Source: an uncultured bacterium (lineage in GTDB: Bacteria > Bacteroidota > Rhodothermia > Rhodothermales > UBA10348). Taken from it: a DNA stretch of 32,205 bases. The stretch lies in NCBI GenBank assembly GCA_938018055.1, contig CALIKL010000091.1, positions 1 through 32,205 on the forward strand, in the 5' to 3' direction. This document shows positions 1-7,449 of this stretch, piece after piece. The first letter of the stretch is position 1; the number at the start of each line of letters is the position of its first letter. Under the pieces are notes generated by a model. The model was given only the letters and a program-made list of their open reading frames with translations. It was not told the DNA's origin and searched no databases. The translations under genes and the position numbers were made by a program.

Positions 1-1
1 C

Positions 2-223
2 ATGACAATTCTTGATTTGAAACCAGGCGAACGGGCCCGGATCACGGGCTGGGCCACCGAATCTCCTCCTTCCCGATTGTTGGAAATGGGTTTGTTGCCC
101 GGTTCCGATGTGGAATTGGTCCGCTTTGCGCCCTTGGGCGATCCCATCGATATCAAGATTCGCGGATTTCACCTGTCCATCCGCAAGTCCGAAGCAGGTC
201 TTGTCGATGTAGAAGCGACCTGA
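2..223 (+). CDS. feoA: Ferrous iron transport protein A (FeoA)
   Basis: Small cytoplasmic SH3-like protein of 73 residues that assists the FeoB ferrous iron permease. The opening MTILDLKPGERARITGW and the central RLLEMGLLPGSDVELVR are typical FeoA segments (conserved LxxMGLxPG turn), and the length fits the family. The ATG lies one base from the window edge; because the first residues already match a normal FeoA start, the gene is probably complete, but a longer N-terminus cannot be excluded. It stops 10 bases before the feoB ATG, so the two are almost certainly one operon. Any iron-responsive operator would lie upstream of the window. Confidence 0.93.
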   Translation: MTILDLKPGERARITGWATESPPSRLLEMGLLPGSDVELVRFAPLGDPIDIKIRGFHLSIRKSEAGLVDVEAT

Positions 224-233
224 GGGCTGATTG

Positions 234-2474
234 ATGGCAGACTCCTCAACGAACGCTCTTCGCCGGGTTGCCCTGATCGGCAACCCGAATGTGGGAAAGA
301 CGACCCTCTTCAACCTGCTGACTGGAATGCGTCAGAAGGTGGGCAATTATCCTGGGGTTACGGTTGAGCGCAAAGTAGGCGTGCTGGACGGCGATCATCC
401 GATCGAAATCATTGACCTTCCGGGGTCCTACAGCCTCAACCCCAAGTCGGCGGACGAGCGGATCGCCTATGACATCCTGATGGGGCATCTGGCTGATGAG
501 CGCATTCCGGATCTGGTTGTCTGTGTTGTGGATGCCTCGAACATTGAGCGCAATCTGTACCTGGTCTCCCAGGTCATGGACACGGGACTGCCGACCATCG
601 TGGCGCTCAACATGATGGATGCGGCCGAAGAAGCCGGTCTTGTCACAGATGTGAGAAAGCTGCAGGAGGAGTTGGGCTTACCCGTCATTCCCATGGTTGC
701 CGCGCGAAATGAAGGCGTGGGCAAGCTCAAGTACCGCATGCGTCAGGAGCAGCTGCCACCGGCTGCCGAGCGAAAATGGGAAATCATGCCCGTGGTCGAC
801 GAGGGCCTGCCATTCCTGGTCGACCGACTCGAAGAACACGTCCAGCCACATGGTCGTCGCATCGAGGTGCTCCAGTGCCTGACCAACGATGCGATGCTGG
901 CCTATTGGAAGGATCGCGCTCCGGACTTCCATGATGCGATCCTCGAAGAACGCCGCCGTCTCGAATCGCTTAAGGCGCCGTATCAGCAGAGCGAAATCAT
1001 GGGCCGCTACAACTGGATTTCTCCGGTAGTGGCCCGCGTCGTGAAACGAAGCAAGGCCGACGGGTCTGTGACGGTCTCCGATCGCATCGACGCCGTGCTC
1101 ACCCATCGTTTTGCCGGACCGGTGCTGTTCGGTTTGCTACTGCTCGTGATCTTCCAGGCTGTTTTTACCTGGGCCACGCCGGCGATGGACCTGATTGAAG
1201 TGGGGGTAGGCGGATTGAGTGAGCTGGTCCGGGGGGCCGCGCCTGAGGGCATGGCGACGGACCTGCTGGTCGATGGCATTATCGCAGGGGTCGGCAACGT
1301 GGTGATCTTCCTGCCACAGATCCTGCTCCTATTCTTTTTCCTGGGCCTGATGGAAGACACCGGGTACATGGCCCGGTCTGCCTTCATCATGGATCGCCTC
1401 ATGAGCCGGGTCGGGCTCTCGGGAGGATCCGTCGTGCCGCTGCTCTCTTCCTTCGCTTGTGCCATCCCTGGCATCATGGCCGCGCGAACCCTGGCCAACC
1501 CGCGTGATCGTCTGATCACCATCATGGTCGCGCCCCTCATGAGCTGCTCGGCGCGTTTGCCGGTCTACACCCTCTTCATCGCCGCCTTCCTCCCGACCGG
1601 AACGGTCCTGGGCATCTTCACCTTCCAGGGCGTGGCGATGTTCTCGATGTATCTCCTGGGTACGGTCATGGCATTCGTAGCCGCGTTCGTACTGCGCCGG
1701 TTCGTGTTCAACAAGGGCGATTCCTCCTTCTTCGCCATGGAGCTCCCTCCGTATCGCCTGCCGCGCATGCGTCAGATCCTGTGGCGGATGGTCGATCGTT
1801 CGCGTGCGTTCGTGGTCCGGGCCGGGAAGATCATCTTCGGCATGTCCATCATCCTGTGGGTGCTGGCCACCTTCCCGATGACGGATCCACCGGAAGCACT
1901 CGTTGCCCAGCAGGGGTCGCTGGAAGTGACCAAGGCCGAGCGGGTGGAAGGCCTGCTGGCAGGAGGGGTTGCCCGCGAGGATGCGGTGGCGCTGATCGAT
2001 GAGCAGTTCGCTGCCGATGTCCAGGCAATCGATGCCCGCATCGCGGCCTGGCAGGTCGAGCGCTCGTTCATTGGTCGCCTGGGTCACGCCATCGAGCCGG
2101 TCATGCGCCCCCTGGGCTTCGATTGGAAGATCTCTGCGGGCATCATTTCCGCATTCGCAGCACGTGAGGTGATCATCTCCGCGCTCGCCACGATATACAG
2201 CGTGGGGGATGTGGACGAAGACAGCCCGCTGCTGCGTGAGCAACTCAAGGCCGACACCTACGAGGACGGGTCACCCGTCTACACGCCGCTGGTTGCCGTG
2301 AGCCTGCTGGTCTTCTTCGTGCTGGCGCTGCAGTGCATGAGTACCCTGGCCATCGCCCGTCGAGAGACAAACTCCTGGAAATGGCCCGCCGTCATGTGGC
2401 TCTACATGACCGGCCTGGCCTACCTCTTCTCGCTGATCATCTACCAGGGCGGCCAGGCGCTGGGCTGGGGCTGA
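234..2474 (+). CDS. feoB: Ferrous iron transport protein B (FeoB)
   Basis: Inner-membrane Fe(II) transporter with an N-terminal G-protein domain, 746 residues. G1 is GNPNVGKT (about residues 16-23), G3 is DLPG (61-64), G4 is NMMD (126-129). The membrane part starts near residue 290 and contains the paired gate regions, seen in VVPLLSSFACAIPGIMAAR and the later AAREVIISALATIYSV. A TTG codon at 231 directly precedes the ATG at 234; the ATG is preferred, with GAGGG 7 bases upstream as ribosome binding site. The hydrophilic insert rich in Ala/Glu (about residues 545-610) sits between the two membrane halves, as in other FeoB proteins. No FeoC-like gene follows; the next gene is convergent. Confidence 0.96.
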   Translation: MADSSTNALRRVALIGNPNVGKTTLFNLLTGMRQKVGNYPGVTVERKVGVLDGDHPIEIIDLPGSYSLNPKSADERIAYDILMGHLADERIPDLVVCVVDASNIERNLYLVSQVMDTGLPTIVALNMMDAAEEAGLVTDVRKLQEELGLPVIPMVAARNEGVGKLKYRMRQEQLPPAAERKWEIMPVVDEGLPFLVDRLEEHVQPHGRRIEVLQCLTNDAMLAYWKDRAPDFHDAILEERRRLESLKAPYQQSEIMGRYNWISPVVARVVKRSKADGSVTVSDRIDAVLTHRFAGPVLFGLLLLVIFQAVFTWATPAMDLIEVGVGGLSELVRGAAPEGMATDLLVDGIIAGVGNVVIFLPQILLLFFFLGLMEDTGYMARSAFIMDRLMSRVGLSGGSVVPLLSSFACAIPGIMAARTLANPRDRLITIMVAPLMSCSARLPVYTLFIAAFLPTGTVLGIFTFQGVAMFSMYLLGTVMAFVAAFVLRRFVFNKGDSSFFAMELPPYRLPRMRQILWRMVDRSRAFVVRAGKIIFGMSIILWVLATFPMTDPPEALVAQQGSLEVTKAERVEGLLAGGVAREDAVALIDEQFAADVQAIDARIAAWQVERSFIGRLGHAIEPVMRPLGFDWKISAGIISAFAAREVIISALATIYSVGDVDEDSPLLREQLKADTYEDGSPVYTPLVAVSLLVFFVLALQCMSTLAIARRETNSWKWPAVMWLYMTGLAYLFSLIIYQGGQALGWG

Positions 2475-2505
2475 TTCCCCGCCAGTCAGCCGGGGCCGGT
2501 TGGTA

Positions 2506-3075
2506 TCAGTCGTGATCGCCGTGGTCCATCTGGCTGTGATCCATCTCGCCGTTCTCGTAGCCGCGCAATTGCTGGTACATGTGGCGCTGGTGCATCGACA
2601 GGATTGGCGTCATCCGGAGATGGGTCTTCAGGTGGGTCGCTCGCAGCATGCCTTCCGTGGCCCCGATTTCGGCCGTCAACGCGTGGATCAGCTCGTCGTC
2701 GATATCACCTGATGCAAATGCTTCGTCGAGCTGAGCTTCCAGGTCGATGAGCTGCTTGCCGAAGGCGATGGCCTCTTCCTGCATGGCCGCGAACAACGCT
2801 TCGGTCTGTTCACGCTGCTCCTCGGTCAATTCCAATTCGTCCGCCAGTTCCAGGACGTGCTTCGGACCCGGGAATCGGTTGAGCTCGGCTGCCATCGCGT
2901 AGCCCATTCCCGCTCCGGACAGCAAACCGTCGATATCGCTTGAGGAGAGCGATTTGATTACCCGGGTCTCCATGCCGGCATAGGGAGAGGTGGTATCCTG
3001 TTCGTGGTTGTGCCCTTCCTGAGCGTGAGCAACCACGGCGGTGCACAGCAGGAGGACAATAAAGAAGGTGCGCAT
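2506..3075 (-). CDS. Spy/CpxP-like periplasmic protein with His-rich ends
   Basis: Predicted secreted protein of 189 residues. It has a signal peptide (MRTFFIVLLLCTAVVAHAQ), then a short His-containing segment (EGHNHEQ), then a helical body with LTEEQREQTEALF, which resembles the LTxxQ repeat of Spy/CpxP/CnrX-type periplasmic helical proteins. The C-terminus is MDHSQMDHGDHD, a Met/His/Asp tail that could bind metal ions. Known relatives are ATP-independent chaperones or metal sensors of the envelope; which applies here cannot be told. It starts 14 bases after the stop of the FAD oxidoreductase gene on the same strand, so both are probably on one transcript. It converges on feoB with about 31 bases between the stops. 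Confidence 0.7.
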   Translation of the reverse strand: MRTFFIVLLLCTAVVAHAQEGHNHEQDTTSPYAGMETRVIKSLSSSDIDGLLSGAGMGYAMAAELNRFPGPKHVLELADELELTEEQREQTEALFAAMQEEAIAFGKQLIDLEAQLDEAFASGDIDDELIHALTAEIGATEGMLRATHLKTHLRMTPILSMHQRHMYQQLRGYENGEMDHSQMDHGDHD

Positions 3076-3088
3076 AACAGTTGGTTGA

Positions 3089-4762
3089 TCAGTCGAATTT
3101 CCAGCGGATGGGTGCTCCGCCGCGGATCAGATCATCCTGTAACGCCGCCACATGGTTCGGCGATCCGTGGATACCCGCCGGAAGCTCGCCGGATGCTTTG
3201 CACTGGGCAGCAAGGGCCCCGGCGGCCTCACCGATGCTCCATTCCACGGGGTGCAGTCTATAGCAGCCGTTGGTGATATGGGTCGTGCCGATGTTCTTGG
3301 ATGCAGCGATCAGGTTGTCAATGCGGATGGGCAGGAGTGCGCCGAGGGGAATTTCGAAGGGGAGGGCTGCCACATCGATGTAATTATCTCCAGCCGTGGA
3401 AGGGTGAAGGTCGATGCGGTAGTGACCTACGCCGACACTGTCCGGGAAGCGCTCGGCCGTGGTCAAGCCAGCGGCGGAGCGAGCTTCTTCACCGACATGA
3501 TGTTCGTGCACGGTGGTGCGGGCGCGGATGCGCCGGGCTTCGCGAATGTAGGGGGCCATAGCCAGGCCGTCGTCCGTTCCAAGAACGCCTGGCATGGGAA
3601 AGAGCCCCGGCCATCCGCGCCCACCATCGGGTCGTTCTACATCTGTCCGGAGCCAGTGGATCAAGCACCGGGTCAGGTCCTTTGCCGCCGCCTCGTGCCG
3701 GACGCGTTCGCCTTCTGAAACATCGATCAACCGACCGAGCAGGTAGTCGTTTTGGGGCCAGTTGAGCAAGGTCACGCCGCCTTTGAATGGCCACATGCGG
3801 CCAGCTTGCTGAAGCCGCCGGTATACCCACAGATTGAATCGCTCGGTCTTTGCTTCTGGTCTGGGGTCGAAGTCCAGGCGACGGGGCTCGAGCGTGATTG
3901 GATTTGAATAGCTCAGGTCCAGCAAACGGCCGGACCAGGCCGGCGTCAATTCGGGTAAGAAGTCTTTCCAGAACGTGTAATTCCGTGGCGTTTCCAGCAA
4001 TGTCGCATTTACGCCTCCCGGTGCAGCCGAACGGTTCGGGTCGAACAGCGGATCGTATCCGATGGCTGCACACCAGGTGAACGCCTGTTCATTGGTAGGA
4101 TCGGGCTCGCTGGTCGCATGGGGTTCGCCGTACGCAGCCTGTCCTTCGCTACCTGTTACATATTCAGCGCCGGTGAGCGGTAACAAATCACCCCGTTCGG
4201 TGGCGTCAACGAAGAGGGGCGCTTCGAGAATGAAAGCCTTCCCGTCCGTCAGCGAGCGCATCTGGATTTGTTCAATGTGATCTCGATGTCCCCCTGCGAT
4301 CTCGGGGACGCAAAGCGGCATGAACCGAATACGCTCCGCGTGCTCTTGCAGCATCTCTTGTAAAACGGCAGTGGCTATACTTGGCGCATGGCAGATGCGG
4401 GAGACGCCACACGCACCGGGGTTCAAAGCTTCTGGTGAGACCTGCCAAGCTTGCCCGTACCGGCTCCGGACGCGTTCGCGAAAGGATCGATACGAAGAAG
4501 GAGCGCCCTGCTCCTCAATCCAGGCATGTTCGTCCGGGGGAACCCCCTGGGAAGTAAGCTGGCCACCAGGAATGGACATTTCCTCTGTGAGCACAACCTT
4601 CAGGCCGCGCCGCGCCGCTGCGAGGGCCGCTGCGACGCCTCCCATAGAGGCACCGATGATTACCACATCCGCCTTGAACCCACCTTGCGCACACCCCGAG
4701 AGCAGGAAGGGACTCGCAAGCGCTGCCGTGGCGGATGTACGAAGAAAATGGCGTCTACGCAC
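3089..4762 (-). CDS. FAD-dependent oxidoreductase, Tat-exported lipoprotein
   Basis: A 557-residue protein starting MRRRHFLRTS, a twin-arginine motif (RRxFLR), followed by a hydrophobic stretch and a lipobox (LLSGC, Cys about residue 24). This suggests Tat export followed by lipidation. The nucleotide-binding fold follows at once (VVIIGASMGGVAAALAAARRG), with an acidic residue after the second strand. The C-terminal segment (LIAASKNIGTTHITNGCYRLHPVEWSIGEAAG) is characteristic of the FAD-dependent oxidoreductase family PF12831, whose substrates are mostly unknown. It is divergent from the SCP2-R2lox gene with only 65 bases between starts, so the two may share a control region. Exact substrate unknown. 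Confidence 0.82.
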   Translation of the reverse strand: MRRRHFLRTSATAALASPFLLSGCAQGGFKADVVIIGASMGGVAAALAAARRGLKVVLTEEMSIPGGQLTSQGVPPDEHAWIEEQGAPSSYRSFRERVRSRYGQAWQVSPEALNPGACGVSRICHAPSIATAVLQEMLQEHAERIRFMPLCVPEIAGGHRDHIEQIQMRSLTDGKAFILEAPLFVDATERGDLLPLTGAEYVTGSEGQAAYGEPHATSEPDPTNEQAFTWCAAIGYDPLFDPNRSAAPGGVNATLLETPRNYTFWKDFLPELTPAWSGRLLDLSYSNPITLEPRRLDFDPRPEAKTERFNLWVYRRLQQAGRMWPFKGGVTLLNWPQNDYLLGRLIDVSEGERVRHEAAAKDLTRCLIHWLRTDVERPDGGRGWPGLFPMPGVLGTDDGLAMAPYIREARRIRARTTVHEHHVGEEARSAAGLTTAERFPDSVGVGHYRIDLHPSTAGDNYIDVAALPFEIPLGALLPIRIDNLIAASKNIGTTHITNGCYRLHPVEWSIGEAAGALAAQCKASGELPAGIHGSPNHVAALQDDLIRGGAPIRWKFD

Positions 4763-4827
4763 GGGATTCTGATGGCTTTGTTTTGGTTCGGATCAGGCTA
4801 TCTTTTGGGCAACCAATAGACAGCTTC

Positions 4828-6138
4828 ATGGATCGTTTTACTTCTGGCTGGGCAGACGCCTGGGCCGCACAATTGAACAAAGATACCCAGTGGGCCGAAT
4901 CCGCCAAGAGTTGGAAGTGGTCCGTGCTCATTCGCATTCAGGACCAGTCGTCTTGGGTGCTTGATCTGTACAAGGGGGCTTGTCGGTCTATTCGTCAGGC
5001 TGAGCCCGGGGAATCGGCGGATTTTATTTTGAGCGCCGACGCGGCGACATGGAATCGGATTCTCGATGGGGAGCAAGCACCCATGGTGGCCATCATGCAA
5101 GGGGCTGTCAAGCTCGAGAAGGGCTCAATCCTGACGCTGGGCAGATTTGCCAAGTCGGCAACCTTGATGCTTGAGGCAGCGATGCGAGTCGACGGTCCAC
5201 CGGCTGAAACGCCTCTCCCGGTCGCCGTACAGCCCGTTGGAGGCGACGGCGAAGCCGGGTCAGCCGGGTCAGAGCATCATGTCAGTTTTCGCACGACATC
5301 GGGCCGCGGTCTTGATCACGACTCTCTCCCAATGCAGTTGTATCAGAAGGCCAAAAAGCTGGGCATCTGGGATCCGCGTAATCTGGACATGTCGGCAGAC
5401 CGAGGACACTGGGAAGCTTTGACCGATCCTGAGCGGGATGTCTTGACCCGCTTGTTGGCCATGTTCCAAGCCGGGGAGGAGGCCGTCACGCTGGACCTGC
5501 TGCCCCTAATGCGCGCCCTGGCGATGGACGGACGACTGGAGGAAGAGATTTACCTGACCACTTTCCTCTTCGAAGAGGCGAAGCACGTGGAGTTCTTCCA
5601 GCGGATCTTTGAGGAAGTGGTCATGCTGGATGCCGACCTTTCCCACTTCCACACACCGTCCTATAAGCAGCTCTTCTATGAGGAATTACCGCTAGCAATG
5701 AATCGCCTGGACACTGATGCGTCGTCTGAGGCACTGATTGCGGCCTCTGTGACCTACAACATGGTTGTTGAAGGCACCTTGGCTGAAACCGGATATCAAG
5801 CTTTTTACTCTGTACTCGAAGATCGAGGCATCATGCCAGGGGTTACCGAGGGAATTCGTCTGTTGCAGCGCGACGAGTCTCGTCATATCGCCTTCGGTGT
5901 ACACCTGATCAGTCGACTGATCAACGAGAATCCGAACCTCATGGGCGTATTCCAGAATCGTATGGCCGATCTCATGCCTCTGGCTATGGCCTCCATCACC
6001 GAGCTGTTTGCCTGCTACGACCCCATGCCCTTCGGATTGAAGGAGGAGGACTTTGTACAGTTTGCCATGGATCAGTTCGGCAAGCGCATGCGACGAATCG
6101 AACAGGTACCTACGTCGGGTCAATTGACCTCGGAATAG
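4828..6138 (+). CDS. SCP2 domain fused to R2-like ligand-binding oxidase (R2lox)
   Basis: A 436-residue protein in two parts. Residues about 5-120 look like a sterol-carrier-protein-2 (SCP2) lipid-binding domain (WADAWAAQLN, ADFILSADAATWNRILDG, GAVKLEKGS). A Gly/Ala/Pro-rich linker spans about 122-160. Residues about 165-425 are a ferritin-like R2 fold. Predicted metal ligands are E217, E250, H253, E315, E350 and H353 (EExxH-type motifs EEAKHVEF and RDESRHIAF). Their spacing agrees with Mn/Fe R2lox enzymes such as Mycobacterium tuberculosis Rv0233. V220 (E217+3) and Y310 (E315-5) match the Val-Tyr pair that forms an ether crosslink in R2lox. An upstream in-frame ATG at 4735 would start inside the divergent gene, so the ATG at 4828 is chosen. 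Likely an oxidase acting on a hydrophobic ligand; substrate unknown. Confidence 0.87.
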   Translation: MDRFTSGWADAWAAQLNKDTQWAESAKSWKWSVLIRIQDQSSWVLDLYKGACRSIRQAEPGESADFILSADAATWNRILDGEQAPMVAIMQGAVKLEKGSILTLGRFAKSATLMLEAAMRVDGPPAETPLPVAVQPVGGDGEAGSAGSEHHVSFRTTSGRGLDHDSLPMQLYQKAKKLGIWDPRNLDMSADRGHWEALTDPERDVLTRLLAMFQAGEEAVTLDLLPLMRALAMDGRLEEEIYLTTFLFEEAKHVEFFQRIFEEVVMLDADLSHFHTPSYKQLFYEELPLAMNRLDTDASSEALIAASVTYNMVVEGTLAETGYQAFYSVLEDRGIMPGVTEGIRLLQRDESRHIAFGVHLISRLINENPNLMGVFQNRMADLMPLAMASITELFACYDPMPFGLKEEDFVQFAMDQFGKRMRRIEQVPTSGQLTSE

Positions 6139-6539
6139 CCCACCAATCGGACATACTGCACTTGATTGGATTCAGGAAAGGCCTCAGTGAATACTTCGAT
6201 GGAAAGGACGAAGTCCTCATCGAGTTCAAACTGGGACGGCTTTTCCGCTCCAATCATCAGTGCTGGGCTATCTGTATGCGGCGAGCCGGCAACTAGAATA
6301 TGATCGGCTACGAGGCAGGCGAAGTCCGGCGGGCATTCAGATATACGCACAACGAAGACCGTCAGGTCGTACGAACCCGCAGGATGATTTCCGTCCAGCA
6401 GATCGTGAAGTATTGCGTCGGGATATCCAAACGCCTCAGGATAGGTACGATCCCTCTTGGACGAGTCATCGTCGGGACCCAGCATTTGGCATCCGCCCAA
6501 TAGAATCGTAGCAAAGAGTATGATCAGAAGTCGCGCCAT
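6120..6539 (-). CDS. Small predicted lipoprotein, function unknown
   Basis: A 139-residue protein with a lipoprotein signal (MARLLIILFATILLGGC, lipobox LGGC with Cys at residue 17) and a charged Asp/Ser-rich linker after the Cys. The rest has two cysteines close together (ECPPDFACLV) that could form a disulfide, and alternating hydrophobic segments suggesting a beta-rich domain. I recognise no family. The gene is convergent with the SCP2-R2lox gene and the last 19 bases of the two coding regions overlap, which argues for a long-standing neighbourhood rather than a recent insertion. Confidence 0.6.
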   Translation of the reverse strand: MARLLIILFATILLGGCQMLGPDDDSSKRDRTYPEAFGYPDAILHDLLDGNHPAGSYDLTVFVVRISECPPDFACLVADHILVAGSPHTDSPALMIGAEKPSQFELDEDFVLSIEVFTEAFPESNQVQYVRLVGYSEVN

Positions 6540-6639
6540 GTGCCTCGGCGTTTCTGGTTGCTATTCCTTTAACGTGCCAGGACCCAGAATGGTTGGGGAA
6601 AATGGATGCCCGGAGGTAGTAATGAGTCGACCGAAACGT

Positions 6640-6720
6640 AAATAACCTTATATTTTTAGGTAATAACTACTTATTGAATAATAATTTTTATGTTTATTGA
6701 GATGTCATTAACCGGGAATA
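6640..6720. other. AT-rich intergenic stretch
   Basis: This segment is strikingly A/T-rich in an otherwise GC-rich window: long runs of A and T around 6650-6705, including ATAATAATTTTTATGTTTATT. It directly precedes a small open reading frame. TATGTTTA near 6699-6706 is close to the Bacteroidetes -7 element TAnnTTTG, but no convincing -33 partner was found. It may be a promoter or a nucleoid-protein binding region. Confidence 0.4.
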
Positions 6721-6969
6721 ATGATGCAGCCTTCTTTTACCGCTGATTCTGCCAGTGCGCTTCTGGATCTAGGTCGCTACCCTTGTCCATTGCGATATCG
6801 TGAGATTTTCGGCTTCTCTTGTATTACGCTCGCGCTGTCTCCGACCGGCGACTATGTGTTCATGGATCCTCACCGAAGCGAGCGTATCGTTCTGGTTGAC
6901 TCGGAGACCCTCTCCCAACTCGCTGATTGGCGTGCCTTTCATTCGTCGTTGGCTCAGACAGGAAGCTGA
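6721..6969 (+). CDS. Small hypothetical protein (82 residues)
   Basis: Short open reading frame starting ATG ATG with GGGA a few bases upstream. The product, beginning MMQPSFTADSASALLDLG, has no signal peptide or membrane segment and belongs to no family I recognise; it contains three cysteines or fewer and a central hydrophobic region (CITLALSPTGDYVFMD). Support comes only from the open frame, the normal-looking amino-acid composition and the AT-rich, promoter-like DNA before it. It may not be a real gene. The palindromic repeat near the tRNA follows about 30 bases after its stop. Confidence 0.3.
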   Translation: MMQPSFTADSASALLDLGRYPCPLRYREIFGFSCITLALSPTGDYVFMDPHRSERIVLVDSETLSQLADWRAFHSSLAQTGS

Positions 6970-7000
6970 TACTCCAAAGGCGCACTACACTCAGGCATGA

Positions 7001-7065
7001 CATTTCGGACAGCAACCCGAAGATGGGGCGCCCCCGCCTCGGGTCATCTTCCTGCACTCGAAATG
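7001..7065. repeat. Palindromic intergenic repeat
   Basis: A nested imperfect palindrome. The outer arms are CATTTCG (7001-7007) and CGAAATG (7059-7065). The inner arms are GAAGATG (7019-7025) and CATCTTC (7045-7051), with a GC-rich core GGGGCGCCCCC. It resembles REP/BIME-like elements that are dispersed in many genomes, but only one copy is visible here, so dispersal is inference. Confidence 0.45.
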
Positions 7066-7080
7066 ACAGCTCGCTTGTCT

Positions 7081-7098
7081 GTCGGGGTGGCGGGATTT
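7081..7098 (-). repeat. 18-bp copy of the tRNA-Pro 3' end
   Basis: The sequence GTCGGGGTGGCGGGATTT at 7081-7098 is identical to 7168-7185, which is the 3' end of the intact tRNA-Pro (part of the T-loop, the 3' T-stem, the 3' acceptor strand and the discriminator). The match ends sharply on both sides. Tyrosine recombinases often use such tRNA 3' ends as attachment sites, so this may be an integration scar; a decayed second tRNA copy is the alternative. Confidence 0.6.
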
Positions 7099-7124
7099 TG
7101 CTTCGCACAATCCCTTCCCCTCCT

Positions 7125-7156
7125 CAAACAAAAACGGAGAGCTTTTGGCTCTCCGT
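7125..7156 (-). terminator. Rho-independent terminator of tRNA-Pro
   Basis: Perfect 9-bp stem ACGGAGAGC (7134-7142) / GCTCTCCGT (7148-7156) with a 5-base loop. On the minus strand the stem is followed by TTTTGTTTG. It lies 12 bases after the tRNA 3' end and fits as that gene's terminator. Confidence 0.85.
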
Positions 7157-7168
7157 ACTCTGTTTTCG

Positions 7169-7242
7169 TCGGGGTGGCGGGATTTGAACCCACGACCTCG
7201 TCGTCCCGAACGACGCGCGCTACCGGGCTGCGCTACACCCCG
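7169..7242 (-). tRNA. tRNA-Pro(CGG)
   Basis: The 74-base cloverleaf reads well on the minus strand. The acceptor CGGGGTG pairs with CACCCCG, followed by discriminator A. The D-arm is GCGC...GCGC around AGCCCGGTA. The anticodon stem CGTCG/CGACG holds the loop TTCGGGA, giving anticodon CGG (reads CCG, proline). The T-arm is GTGGG-TTCAAAT-CCCGC. CCA is not encoded: the bases after the discriminator are CGA. Confidence 0.96.
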
Positions 7243-7449
7243 TTGAGTGATTAAAATGCCAGTCAAATATGCCGGTTCCGCGATTATCGATCACTATTGG
7301 GGAGTCTTGCAAGCACTTGATACTCACGATACGAGTAAAATTTAGACGAGCGGGGATGCGTTTGATCCTTGTTAGAGATATATATGGCATTGCCAGTCCT
7401 TCAGCCCGGGATTAGGTGTTCACTTCGTGCAACCCAGCACCTCATCACC

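Noticed and set aside
1329-2243. 304-codon open frame antisense to feoB
   Set aside because: It lies fully inside the strongly supported feoB gene. Its product is low-complexity His/Arg/Glu-rich, typical of a reverse-frame shadow in GC-rich DNA.
3489-4073. 194-codon frame inside the FAD oxidoreductase gene on the same strand
   Set aside because: The oxidoreductase frame encodes conserved motifs throughout; this alternative frame is Arg/Pro-rich and has no recognisable motif.
6991-7266. Frame running through tRNA-Pro
   Set aside because: The product contains GVAQPGSARRSGRRGRGFKSRHPD, the well-known artefact of translating a tRNA gene.
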